DNA of 6,661 nt, from the NCBI GenBank assembly GCA_964396265.1, contig CAYNEM010000038.1, positions 1 to 6,661 of the forward strand, read 5' to 3'. The first letter of the stretch is position 1. Each line of letters starts with the position of its first letter. The notes under the pieces are model-generated. The model worked only from the letters and a program-made list of their open reading frames with translations. It searched no databases and had not been told where the DNA came from. The position numbers were made by a program, and so were the translations under genes. Below are positions 1 to 5,790 of this stretch, one piece after another. The stretch is from EA-27 sp964396265. Lineage in GTDB: Archaea; Thermoplasmatota; Thermoplasmata; RBG-16-68-12; EA-27.

Positions 1-1014
1 GGACTTCGCCGGGGCGAGCTTCCGGTAGGTCTCCTGGGCGCGGGGGTCCGGAGCGCCCTTCCCCTTGCCCTTTTTGGTCTGCGCCTCGAGCGCCTTCCGC
101 TCGACCGCCTCGGCGACGACCTTCCCCATCGCCTTCGCGACCGCCCCGATGTCGGTCTTCACGGGCTTGACGTCGAGCCAGCCCATCCGGTCGAGGTGAT
201 CCTTGTCCGCATGGAACGTCGTGAAGTCCCTCGTGCGGAACTGCTTGAACACCTGGAAGACGCTCGGGGACCAGACCCACGCCTCGCGCGGCTGGAGTCC
301 GCCGATTGCCGCCATGAACTCGTCGATCTTCGCTCGGTCGGCGTTCGCCTTGACCCAGTTCTCGGCGGCCACGCGGTCGTGCATCGCGATGAGGAGGAAC
401 GCGACGAGGGTGTCCGCCTGGGAGAGTGCGTTCCAGTGGAGCCTCGCGGGGCGCTGGCTCGCGATCGTGAACCCGAGTGCCTGGTTCCTCCCAATGGTGA
501 TAAGGTTGTCCATCGCGTGGAAGCACGGCCTCATCTCTGAAAACGGGTGTTGCGGGATGAACAGGTGGGCCTCCTCGAGTAGGACGTGCCGCGGCCTGTC
601 GTTGACGTTCAGCAGCTCGTCTGCGAAGTCGGAGAGGAACTGTGCTTGGGCAGACTTCGTCATCCCGAGCAGGTCGACCACGCAGGACACCCGCTCCTCG
701 ACGACCTTGCGGGCAATCTCCCGGCCCGCCGCTCGGTCGATCTCGACGTCGCCGTGCTTGCCGCCGATCACCAGGACCGGAAAGCCCTTGCCCTTCCCGT
801 CGAAGGACGAGCGGATCCCCCAATGGATGCCGATCGGGTCGATGACGATGAAGGGGATGCCGAGGCGGCACATCTCCTCGATGATGACCTTGATGCAGCC
901 CGACTTCCCGCTCCCGCTCTTGCCGAGTATCGCGAGCTTCCCCACTATGAACTTCTGGGCGTCCAGCTCGACGCCCTCGCCCAACTTCAGTACTCTCTTG
1001 TCGTTCTCGTTCAT
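1..1014 (-). CDS. HerA/FtsK-superfamily ATPase (DUF87-like), 3' end cut by window
   Basis: The reading frame runs open for 338 codons from an ATG to base 1, so the C-terminus is missing. Walker A is GKSGSGKS at residues 31-38. An IDP strand lies at 56-60. Walker B is HVLLEEAHLF at 143-152, with catalytic-type E147/E148. An 'R-N-x3-G-F-T-I-A-S-Q-R-P' segment at 176-189 matches the HerA/VirB4 sensor region. Together these place it in the HerA/FtsK clade of ring-forming DNA-pumping ATPases. Walker A lies very near the N-terminus, so the HAS-barrel domain of true HerA is absent. Residues about 300-338 are Lys/Ala-rich. The start overlaps the preceding stop (ATGA), with AAGGGG about 11 nt upstream. 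It could serve virion packaging, conjugative transfer, end processing or defence; no NurA partner is visible. The ATPase call is strong, the role open. Confidence 0.88.
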   Translation of the reverse strand, partial: MNENDKRVLKLGEGVELDAQKFIVGKLAILGKSGSGKSGCIKVIIEEMCRLGIPFIVIDPIGIHWGIRSSFDGKGKGFPVLVIGGKHGDVEIDRAAGREIARKVVEERVSCVVDLLGMTKSAQAQFLSDFADELLNVNDRPRHVLLEEAHLFIPQHPFSEMRPCFHAMDNLITIGRNQALGFTIASQRPARLHWNALSQADTLVAFLLIAMHDRVAAENWVKANADRAKIDEFMAAIGGLQPREAWVWSPSVFQVFKQFRTRDFTTFHADKDHLDRMGWLDVKPVKTDIGAVAKAMGKVVAEAVERKALEAQTKKGKGKGAPDPRAQETYRKLAPAKS

Positions 1015-1316
1015 TTCTGAGTCATCCCCTTGAGGAACGTCCGCATCTTCTCTTGACAGGCCAAGGCCCACCGGGCCTTGTCGGGCTCGTCGAACTTCTT
1101 CCACGCCTCGGCGTCGCGTTCGCAGAGGTGGAAGCGGTCGTAGGTCGTGTCGCCGAACGTCATCTCCACGCAGAACTCGGCCCTGGTCCGGTTCCCGGCG
1201 TTGGACTGGTTCCCGTTCCAGCAGAAGTAGCAGAACGTCGGCCCCCCGCAGACCGAGCAGTAGATCGGGTGGACTCCCCACTTCGATGACATCTCCAACT
1301 TGCCCTTCTCTTCCAT
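1011..1316 (-). CDS. Small Cys-rich protein, putative zinc-binding
   Basis: A 101-aa protein that I cannot assign to a named family. It has six cysteines besides one near the end: C20-x2-C23 and C29-x2-C32 form two close pairs, followed by C49 and an H63-L-C65 pair. This could bind one or two zinc ions, as in zinc ribbons or treble-clef fingers. The second half is rich in Lys, Trp and acidic residues and looks helical. The ATG overlaps the stop of the winged-helix gene by one base (TGATG). A G-rich stretch (GGGGGGGTCGAGGG) precedes it. An internal ATG at residue 9 is a possible alternative start, still upstream of all the cysteines. Its stop overlaps the start of the HerA-like ATPase gene (ATGA), so the two are probably translationally coupled, and a role with the ATPase is possible but unproven. 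Confidence 0.8.
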   Translation of the reverse strand: MEEKGKLEMSSKWGVHPIYCSVCGGPTFCYFCWNGNQSNAGNRTRAEFCVEMTFGDTTYDRFHLCERDAEAWKKFDEPDKARWALACQEKMRTFLKGMTQK

Positions 1317-1609
1317 CAGCCCTCGACCCCCCCGTGGACCGTCTCGAACGCGTCGAGCTTCCCGATGATCTCCGCGAGTGCGATGCCCTTCTCCGTGGCC
1401 GTGTACTCCACGTGGAGCGGCCCGCCCGCCGCTTGGTCCCGCGTCGCCAGCCCCTCGCCTACGAGCCGCTTCAGCGTGAGCGAGAGCGTCTTGGCGCTGA
1501 CTCCGTCGTTCGCCGACTTCAGGTCGTTGAACCGCCAAGTCGCCACCGCGAGCTGCGGGAGAATCCGCCGCGCCCACTTCGAGCCGAGGACGAAGTCGAG
1601 GTCGGTCAA
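1316..1609 (-). CDS. HxlR-like winged-helix DNA-binding protein, TTG start
   Basis: A 97-aa winged-helix protein resembling the HxlR (DUF24) family of transcription factors. Visible pieces are 'LGSKWARRIL' at 8-17 (the typical first helix), 'RFNDLKS' at 26-32, the recognition-helix region 'SAKTLSLTLKRLVGEGL' at 38-54, and the wing with 'VEYTATEKG' at 67-75. HxlR proteins usually bind DNA as dimers and often carry an N-terminal redox cysteine; this one has no cysteine. The start is TTG at 1609, which overlaps the DUF4326 stop (TTGA) and lies 7 nt after a perfect GGAGG. Starting farther upstream would add 24 residues read out of frame through the DUF4326 gene, with no helical or domain character. 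It may regulate this locus or the host; the target is unknown. Confidence 0.87.
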   Translation of the reverse strand: MTDLDFVLGSKWARRILPQLAVATWRFNDLKSANDGVSAKTLSLTLKRLVGEGLATRDQAAGGPLHVEYTATEKGIALAEIIGKLDAFETVHGGVEG

Positions 1610-1902
1610 GCCTTCACCTCCGGTGCGTTCGCGAGCTTGAGCAGGACGTCCGCGTGACAAGCGAGGGGGGCGCAGAAACAAATGAGGTTCTTGCCCCGGA
1701 GTTCGTTCCGTTGCGCGATCAGGTCTGGCCTGTCGAGCAGGTAGTCCCGGTACTTCGCGATGACTTCATCGCGAGTCCCGTCCGGTCCGATTTTGAAGGG
1801 GTTGCCCCACTTCGAGGGCCGTCCCACGAAGACCGAGTCTGGGGCGAGTGCCGCCTCGTCGCCCGGACCCAGCCTGTGCTTGTTGAGGACGCGGGGGATC
1901 AC
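1606..1902 (-). CDS. DUF4326 domain protein, GTG start
   Basis: A 98-aa protein that is essentially one DUF4326 domain. Diagnostic segments are 'VFVGRPSKWGNPF' at 24-36, 'TRDEVIAKYRDYL' at 43-55, and 'LRGKNLICFCAPLACHADVL' at 68-87 with C75, C77, C82 and H83. DUF4326 is widespread in phages and other mobile elements as well as bacteria. Its biochemical role is not known to me; the GRP...GNPF and CxC...CH signatures suggest a ligand- or metal-binding pocket. The start is GTG at 1902, overlapping the preceding stop (GTGA), 7 nt after a perfect GGAGG. This trims the longer open frame, whose extra 41 residues are an out-of-frame reading of the gene before it. The stop overlaps the next gene's TTG start. 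The family call is confident; the function is unknown. Confidence 0.9.
   Translation of the reverse strand: MIPRVLNKHRLGPGDEAALAPDSVFVGRPSKWGNPFKIGPDGTRDEVIAKYRDYLLDRPDLIAQRNELRGKNLICFCAPLACHADVLLKLANAPEVKA
1614..1621 (-). promoter_or_regulatory. Ribosome binding site for the TTG-initiated HxlR-like gene
   Basis: GGAGGTGA read on the minus strand, with GGAGG at 1621-1617 and a 7-nt gap to TTG at 1609. It lies inside the last codons of the DUF4326 gene. It is the main reason for choosing the TTG start. Confidence 0.8.
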
Positions 1903-2408
1903 TTCGCCACCTCCGGATGCCGCTTCAGGTACTCCTCGCGCTCCTTGGCCCGCCGGTCCGACCGCTCGTGATCCTTCCGGTGGAATGCTGCGACGTTGTC
2001 CGTCTGAGTTCTCTCCCAGTGCCAAGTCCGCGTCCGGCAGGGTCCGCAGACGAGAAGGATGCCATCTTTAGGGATGAATGCTGGCATTTCCTCCAGAACC
2101 ACGCCTTCCGGCCACGACTCCCGCTTCTGTCCCTCGACCCAGAGTTTCAGCCCGGAGTCCCAGATGAAGGTCTCCTGGAACCACGCCTTCGTCTTCTGGT
2201 AGGCGTCCGCGTCCTTCGGATCGTGGATGCCGTGGCCGCGCTGCGTCCGGACCCAGTCGATCGACCGGCCCTTGAGCGGCCCGATCAGGATTGCGCCCTC
2301 GTGGACTCGGTGGCCGTCGCAATCGCTCTCGCACTTGGCGAGGACCGGCTGACGGTCGTCCTCCTCGTGGCGGACGCCGAGGAACAGCCTGCTCCTGCAC
2401 AGCGTCAT
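1899..2408 (-). CDS. Hypothetical protein with C-terminal CxxC...HxxxH zinc-finger-like motif
   Basis: A 169-aa protein of no family I recognise. The N-terminal part has C4, then C26-x3-C30 followed by 'HRVHEGAIL' at 33-41. The middle (about 50-112) is rich in Trp, Lys and Glu and looks like a compact globular domain ('AWFQETFIWDSGLKLWVEG' at 75-93). The end has C121-G-P-C124 and then H143-x3-H147, matching a C2H2-type zinc-binding spacing, followed by a highly charged helix with alternating Arg/Glu. The ATG at 2408 overlaps the preceding stop (ATGA), with GGAGG 10 nt upstream. Its stop overlaps the DUF4326 GTG start. The C-terminal finger and basic/acidic helix hint at nucleic-acid or protein binding; this is inference only. 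Confidence 0.8.
   Translation of the reverse strand: MTLCRSRLFLGVRHEEDDRQPVLAKCESDCDGHRVHEGAILIGPLKGRSIDWVRTQRGHGIHDPKDADAYQKTKAWFQETFIWDSGLKLWVEGQKRESWPEGVVLEEMPAFIPKDGILLVCGPCRTRTWHWERTQTDNVAAFHRKDHERSDRRAKEREEYLKRHPEVAK
1908..1914 (-). promoter_or_regulatory. Ribosome binding site for the GTG-initiated DUF4326 gene
   Basis: GGAGGTG on the minus strand, with GGAGG at 1914-1910 and a 7-nt spacer to GTG at 1902. It is embedded in the end of the upstream gene and fixes the GTG as the start. It has the same layout as the site before the TTG-started neighbour. Confidence 0.8.
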
Positions 2409-2902
2409 TCGAGCCAGTCCTCCAGCAGCCTGCGGATCCTGCGCGGCGCGGCGGTTTCGGGGGGAGAGGAGGAAGATGACTTAGGGGTAGGCGGAGCGCT
2501 CGATGACGCCCCGCCAATCTGCGCCCCCTCCCCACCAATCCCGCCGCCGAGCCGTGCGAGGAACTTGTGCATCAGGGAGAGCGTGGCCGGCTCGTTCGAC
2601 TGGAGCCGGGAGACCGCGCTGATCAAGCCGCGCCTGTCCTCGGCGGGCCAGCGGGACTTCATCACCGCCCGCATCAACTGGCGCTTGGCGCGGTTGTTGA
2701 CCTCGGCCTTGGCCTCGTCGTACGGCTTCCGTATCGCCTTCCGCCGGTAGGCCCAGTTCGACCAGGCTGCGTTCCACGAAGAGATGTGATTGTGTCGATA
2801 GTGAGTGATCAGGTTGGCGATCCACTCCCCGTACGGATCGTCGGCGAAGACCGTGTGCAGGTGGGCGCTCGGCGCGACGAGCCTCGTGCAGACTGGACAC
2901 AT
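2405..2902 (-). CDS. Hypothetical protein: N-terminal CxxC...H finger, Ser/Pro linker, C-terminal Leu/Trp tip
   Basis: A 165-aa protein without a recognised family. C2-P-V-C5 at the very start, with H34-Y-R-H37-N-H39 about 30 residues later, looks like a single C2H2-type zinc site. Residues about 40-110 are basic, Trp- and Arg-rich and probably helical. A low-complexity Gly/Ser/Pro linker follows (about 115-150, with two Ser runs). The last residues 'RRIRRLLEDWLE' form a short amphipathic peptide. ATG at 2902 overlaps the previous stop by one base (TGATG). TTG at 2905 is an alternative start giving a TTGA overlap and better spacing (7 nt rather than 10) from the AAGGGGG upstream; it would add only one residue. 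Finger plus linker plus tip suggests a DNA-binding adaptor that recruits a partner; this is inference. Confidence 0.8.
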   Translation of the reverse strand: MCPVCTRLVAPSAHLHTVFADDPYGEWIANLITHYRHNHISSWNAAWSNWAYRRKAIRKPYDEAKAEVNNRAKRQLMRAVMKSRWPAEDRRGLISAVSRLQSNEPATLSLMHKFLARLGGGIGGEGAQIGGASSSAPPTPKSSSSSPPETAAPRRIRRLLEDWLE

Positions 2903-3639
2903 CAAGGACCGACCCCCTTGCTACTGGCCTTGCCGGAGCCGCCGCAGGCTTCGCAGGTTTCCCCTCGTTCTTTGAAACCAACTTCCTTCCAATCAATCCC
3001 GCTTCCTCCGCACTTCGGGCACTTCTCCGGGGCGGCGGGGTTCGCGGGGGCCAGTCTGTCGGCCCCTGATTTGAAATCTGCCTCAAGTTCCTTCGCTACC
3101 TCAAGCGCATAGTCTTTGGCTTCTTGAGGCGTCATCGGTCCGCCCCCGCCGTCTTGGCCCCCCTTCTCCGCCTTCGTCCAGCATTCCATGCAGAGGTCTC
3201 TCGGGTTGTTCTCCAGGTATTCCAGATGGGACGCCACGCTCAACGGGTTGTTGTCGAGGATCACGGCCTTGACCCTGTGGCCGCAGCCATTCCAGACCTT
3301 CTTGTCCGGCACTTTCTCGGCCTCGTCCGGGTCGAGCGTCACGCGGCCCTCGCCCGTGGAGGCCGACCGGAGCGCCCGTCGCACGATCCTGAGTACGGCG
3401 CAGGTGTCCTCGTCGACGCCGTGCAGCTCACACCGGAGAACTAGGGCGCACTCGACGCCGTTCCAGTCGGCGGCCTGAACCTTGCGCCAGCCCCGCGACT
3501 CGAGCAGCCGGAGCAGTTCCGCCTTGAGTTCCAGGCCCTTCCCGTCCATCTGCTCCTCGTCGGCCTCGACGAGCTTGTCCAGGATGAACCGCAGGTCGTT
3601 GAGGACGTCCTCGTTGGTGTCGTTCTCGCCGAGTGTCAT
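2902..3639 (-). CDS. Hypothetical protein with two DnaJ-type CxxCxGxG motifs
   Basis: A 245-aa acidic protein. The N-terminal third (about 8-55) is predicted helical ('NDLRFILDKLVEADEEQ' then a Leu-rich helix). The middle contains Cys64, Cys70 and Cys80, then C119-G-H121 and C150-M-E-C153, which could hold one zinc. A Gly-rich linker lies at 160-168. A second helix follows (about 171-190). The tail carries C207-P-K-C210-G-G-S-G and C229-E-A-C232-G-G-S-G. These CxxCxGxG repeats are the hallmark of the DnaJ central zinc domain; DnaJ has four and this has two, enough for one zinc. There is no J-domain (no HPD motif), so it is not a DnaJ chaperone. ATG at 3639 overlaps the previous stop (ATGA) and trims an out-of-frame 38-residue extension; its ribosome binding site is weak. 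Confidence 0.82.
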   Translation of the reverse strand: MTLGENDTNEDVLNDLRFILDKLVEADEEQMDGKGLELKAELLRLLESRGWRKVQAADWNGVECALVLRCELHGVDEDTCAVLRIVRRALRSASTGEGRVTLDPDEAEKVPDKKVWNGCGHRVKAVILDNNPLSVASHLEYLENNPRDLCMECWTKAEKGGQDGGGGPMTPQEAKDYALEVAKELEADFKSGADRLAPANPAAPEKCPKCGGSGIDWKEVGFKERGETCEACGGSGKASSKGVGP

Positions 3640-3776
3640 CGTTCCCACTTCCCGTTGATTGGCTGGCAGGTGCAGTCCCCGGGGAGTAGTCCGCAGCCTC
3701 GGCAGGAACCCTTGAGGAACGCTCCTTCGTGGATCCTCCGCCCGCAGCGGCACCTCGGGGGGTCACGCATCGGCAT
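3636..3776 (-). CDS. 46-residue Cys-rich mini-protein, putative zinc ribbon
   Basis: Six cysteines in 46 residues: C9-R-C11, C25-R-G-C28 and C35-T-C37, with His16 between the first two pairs. The spacing suits binding of one or two metal ions. No family was recognised. It is easy to miss because the open frame extends upstream into the gene before it and reads as a longer low-quality protein. ATG at 3776 overlaps the previous stop (TAATG), with GGGGGTGA upstream (GGTGA 7 nt away). A second ATG at residue 3 is also possible. The stop overlaps the next gene's ATG (ATGA). Sitting flush between two genes with proper signals on both sides is the main support for it being real. It may be an adaptor or nucleic-acid binder; this is inference. 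Confidence 0.72.
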   Translation of the reverse strand: MPMRDPPRCRCGRRIHEGAFLKGSCRGCGLLPGDCTCQPINGKWER

Positions 3777-3988
3777 TAGGGCTTCACCCCCGCCTTCCTG
3801 AGCCGCTCGCGGGCTGCTGGCACTTCCGCACGGCCTTTGTCCGTCGGCCTGTAGTAGAACTCGCCCGGCTTCCCCGGGAACGGCGCTTTCTCGACTAGGC
3901 CCTCGTCGAGCAGCACCTTCAGGTTCCGGTCCAGCTCCTCCATCGTCATCCGGTGTTCCGGACCCTGATCCTTCGCCCGGTAGCCCAT
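3776..3988 (-). CDS. Small winged-helix protein (70 aa)
   Basis: A 70-aa protein whose central part reads like the recognition helix and wing of a MarR/PadR/HxlR-type winged helix: 'TMEELDRNLKVLLDEGLVEK' at 15-34, a Pro/Gly wing, then 'EFYYRPTDKGRAEV' at 43-56, ending in a basic helix. The first helix of a full winged-helix domain is short or missing, so this is a minimal form. The pattern 'LKxLxxEGL...YxxTxKG' is shared with the HxlR-like protein encoded later in the same cluster. ATG at 3988 overlaps the helicase stop by one base (TGATG), with AAGGGGGG 9 nt upstream. It could be a regulator, a DNA-binding accessory factor, or an anti-host factor; the target is unknown. Confidence 0.78.
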   Translation of the reverse strand: MGYRAKDQGPEHRMTMEELDRNLKVLLDEGLVEKAPFPGKPGEFYYRPTDKGRAEVPAARERLRKAGVKP

Positions 3989-5790
3989 CAGCCCTCGCCC
4001 CCCTTGAACTGCTCCTTGAGTTTCTGGACCACGCCAACCATGTGCTTCTCGGCGGCGCGGACGCCCGCCAGCTCGTCGTCCTCCTTGGGTTTCTTGTCGC
4101 CCATGATTCCGACGAACTGCCCGACCTTGAGACCGAGCGCGCGTTGCATCTCCTCGTCGATGCCCGTCTCGCTCACCATGTAGTAGGAGAGCAACGACTC
4201 CAGCTCCGCGTTCATCCCGATCCGGTGGAGGCGCGATTCGAGCTGGCTGTGGATTGCGGGCGACCAGTCGAGTTCCGCGAAGACGACGCAGGTCCCCCGC
4301 CCCTGGAGGCCGTCGAGCCCCGCGCCGCTCCGCAACGCGAGGATGACGACGTTCGCGTAGCCTTTGGCGAACTTCCGGACCGCCGCGTCCTTTTCCTCGG
4401 CCGTTTCCCGTCCGGAGATCCTGACGGCCCTGCGGTCCTTCAGGTGTTCTATGAGGATGTCGTGGACGGCGTGGTGGTGCGCGCAGACCAAGGGGCGTTC
4501 GCCCGCGTCGATCAGCCCGCGCACGAAGCCCGCGACGTAGGGCGCCTTGGCAACCCCGCTCGCCATCCGGACGCCGCCCTCGATCTCGCGCATCGTCCGG
4601 CCCTTCTCCTGCCAGTCCTTGATCGAATCGTAACCGTAGGCGAGGCTGACCGCCTGGGCGACGAGCCTCGCGTACTCGTTCTTGTCCGAGTCGATAGCGT
4701 GGACCACCCGCCGTTTCGGAGGGAGGCTAATCCGCACCTCGGGGTCGTCCTTCCGCCGCCGGAGCATCAGCCCTTCCCTGCGAAGGTAATCGCCGAGTAC
4801 CTCTGGCTTCTCCACCCGCTGTTGGCGGTAGCCGTCGCACCATTCCCTGGTGAACGACTCGCTGTCGCCGAGGCAGTTGAAGTCGATGATGTTGAGGACG
4901 CTCCAGATCTCGACGCCGTAGTTGTAGATGGGCGTGCCTGAGAGGCCCCACACCCACCTCGCCCGCACGGCGATCGCGCTGGCGGCGCTGTACTTGTGCG
5001 TGGTCGGATGCCTGAGTTCCTGGATTTCGTCGAAGATCACGACTTGCGGGGCGAGCGAGAACAGCGCGTCCTTCCACTTCGCGAGCAACCCGTAGTGGAT
5101 CAGGTAGATCGACGCGGGCGGGAGCGGATAGGGCTTGAGCCCCTTGATTCGATGCACCATCGGAGCCTTCCCACCCGCCGGGCCGGCGTCCAATCTCGCC
5201 TGTTCCTTTTCCGGGATAAAGTCCGGCGGGGGAAGGGCGAGGAACATCCCGCACATCCTCTCCCATTGGATCTGGAGGTTCGCTTGGAGTACGACGAGGA
5301 CGGGCTGGACCCCGGTGACGGCGAGACCCGCGAGCGCCACGATTGTCTTCCCGAGTCCCATCTCGTTCGCGAGCAACGCTCGCTCGTTCTTCACGAGGTA
5401 GGGGACGTCCTTCTCCTGGAAAGGGTAGAGTTTCCCCGTGAACGTCGGCGGCGGGTCCGTCAGCGCCGGGATGTTTATGTTCTCTTCCCGGCGTAGCGCG
5501 TGTTCGACGGCCTTCGTGTGATCCGCCGCCCACCGCTCCGCGTCCTTGATCCGGAGCGGGTAGCGGAGCATCAGCCAGTTCAGCTCGGCGACGTGCCGCC
5601 GCGTCGCGGGGAAGCGCACCGCGCCCCTGCCCATCCCCGTGCTGCCCGGGAAGACGCGTTTCGCGAGTTCGATCACCATCGGCTCCGCCTTCACGACCCA
5701 GGAGTCCCTCTTCTCGTCGTAGCTGACCGTGCCGTGGGTGCGGCCCGAAACGTCGGGTTCCTCCAAGTAGCGGGGGAGATCGTTCGTCAG
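3988..5790 (-). CDS. SNF2-family helicase/DNA translocase
   Basis: About 600 aa, a superfamily 2 SNF2-type ATP-dependent motor. Numbering from the chosen start, visible motifs are: Q-like 'LYPFQEKDVPYL' 121-132; motif I 'NEMGLGKT' 142-149; motif II 'VIFDEIQEL' 251-259; motif III 'LSGTPIYN' 283-290; a 'GVAKAPYV' segment in lobe 2; motif V 'RSGAGLDGLQG' 487-497; and motif VI 'QLESRLHRIG' 516-525. Both lobes are complete. Residues 24-110 before the motor resemble the small N-terminal domain of phage SNF2/HARP-like helicases. The end is a charged helix. It directly follows a nuclease gene, a common phage pairing. The start is uncertain: CTG at 5790 overlaps the nuclease stop (CTGA), 7 nt after GGGGGG; GTG at 5805 and TTG at 5766 are conventional alternatives lacking a good ribosome binding site. 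Confidence 0.93.
   Translation of the reverse strand: MTNDLPRYLEEPDVSGRTHGTVSYDEKRDSWVVKAEPMVIELAKRVFPGSTGMGRGAVRFPATRRHVAELNWLMLRYPLRIKDAERWAADHTKAVEHALRREENINIPALTDPPPTFTGKLYPFQEKDVPYLVKNERALLANEMGLGKTIVALAGLAVTGVQPVLVVLQANLQIQWERMCGMFLALPPPDFIPEKEQARLDAGPAGGKAPMVHRIKGLKPYPLPPASIYLIHYGLLAKWKDALFSLAPQVVIFDEIQELRHPTTHKYSAASAIAVRARWVWGLSGTPIYNYGVEIWSVLNIIDFNCLGDSESFTREWCDGYRQQRVEKPEVLGDYLRREGLMLRRRKDDPEVRISLPPKRRVVHAIDSDKNEYARLVAQAVSLAYGYDSIKDWQEKGRTMREIEGGVRMASGVAKAPYVAGFVRGLIDAGERPLVCAHHHAVHDILIEHLKDRRAVRISGRETAEEKDAAVRKFAKGYANVVILALRSGAGLDGLQGRGTCVVFAELDWSPAIHSQLESRLHRIGMNAELESLLSYYMVSETGIDEEMQRALGLKVGQFVGIMGDKKPKEDDELAGVRAAEKHMVGVVQKLKEQFKGGEG

Noticed and set aside
203..1033. 276-codon plus-strand open frame
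   Set aside because: It lies exactly antisense to the HerA-type ATPase, whose Walker motifs are intact. Long antisense frames are expected in GC-rich coding DNA, and the translation has no domain character.
1316..1577. Long N-terminal extension of the 101-aa Cys-rich protein ending at 1011
   Set aside because: The extension is Arg/Gly/Ala-rich out-of-frame reading of the HxlR-like gene. ATG at 1316 with the TGATG overlap is the better start.
1917..2750. 277-codon plus-strand open frame
   Set aside because: It spans two well-signalled minus-strand genes and their ATGA junction, and shows no recognisable motif.
1027..3721. 13-bp repeat cccttgaggaacg near 1027-1039 and 3709-3721
   Set aside because: In both places it encodes a Phe-Leu-Lys-Gly stretch inside a gene. 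It is a single short match with no further similarity, so I treat it as chance codon coincidence.
4042..4941. 299-codon plus-strand open frame
   Set aside because: It is antisense to the SNF2 helicase, with a Val/Asp/Arg-rich composition typical of shadow frames.
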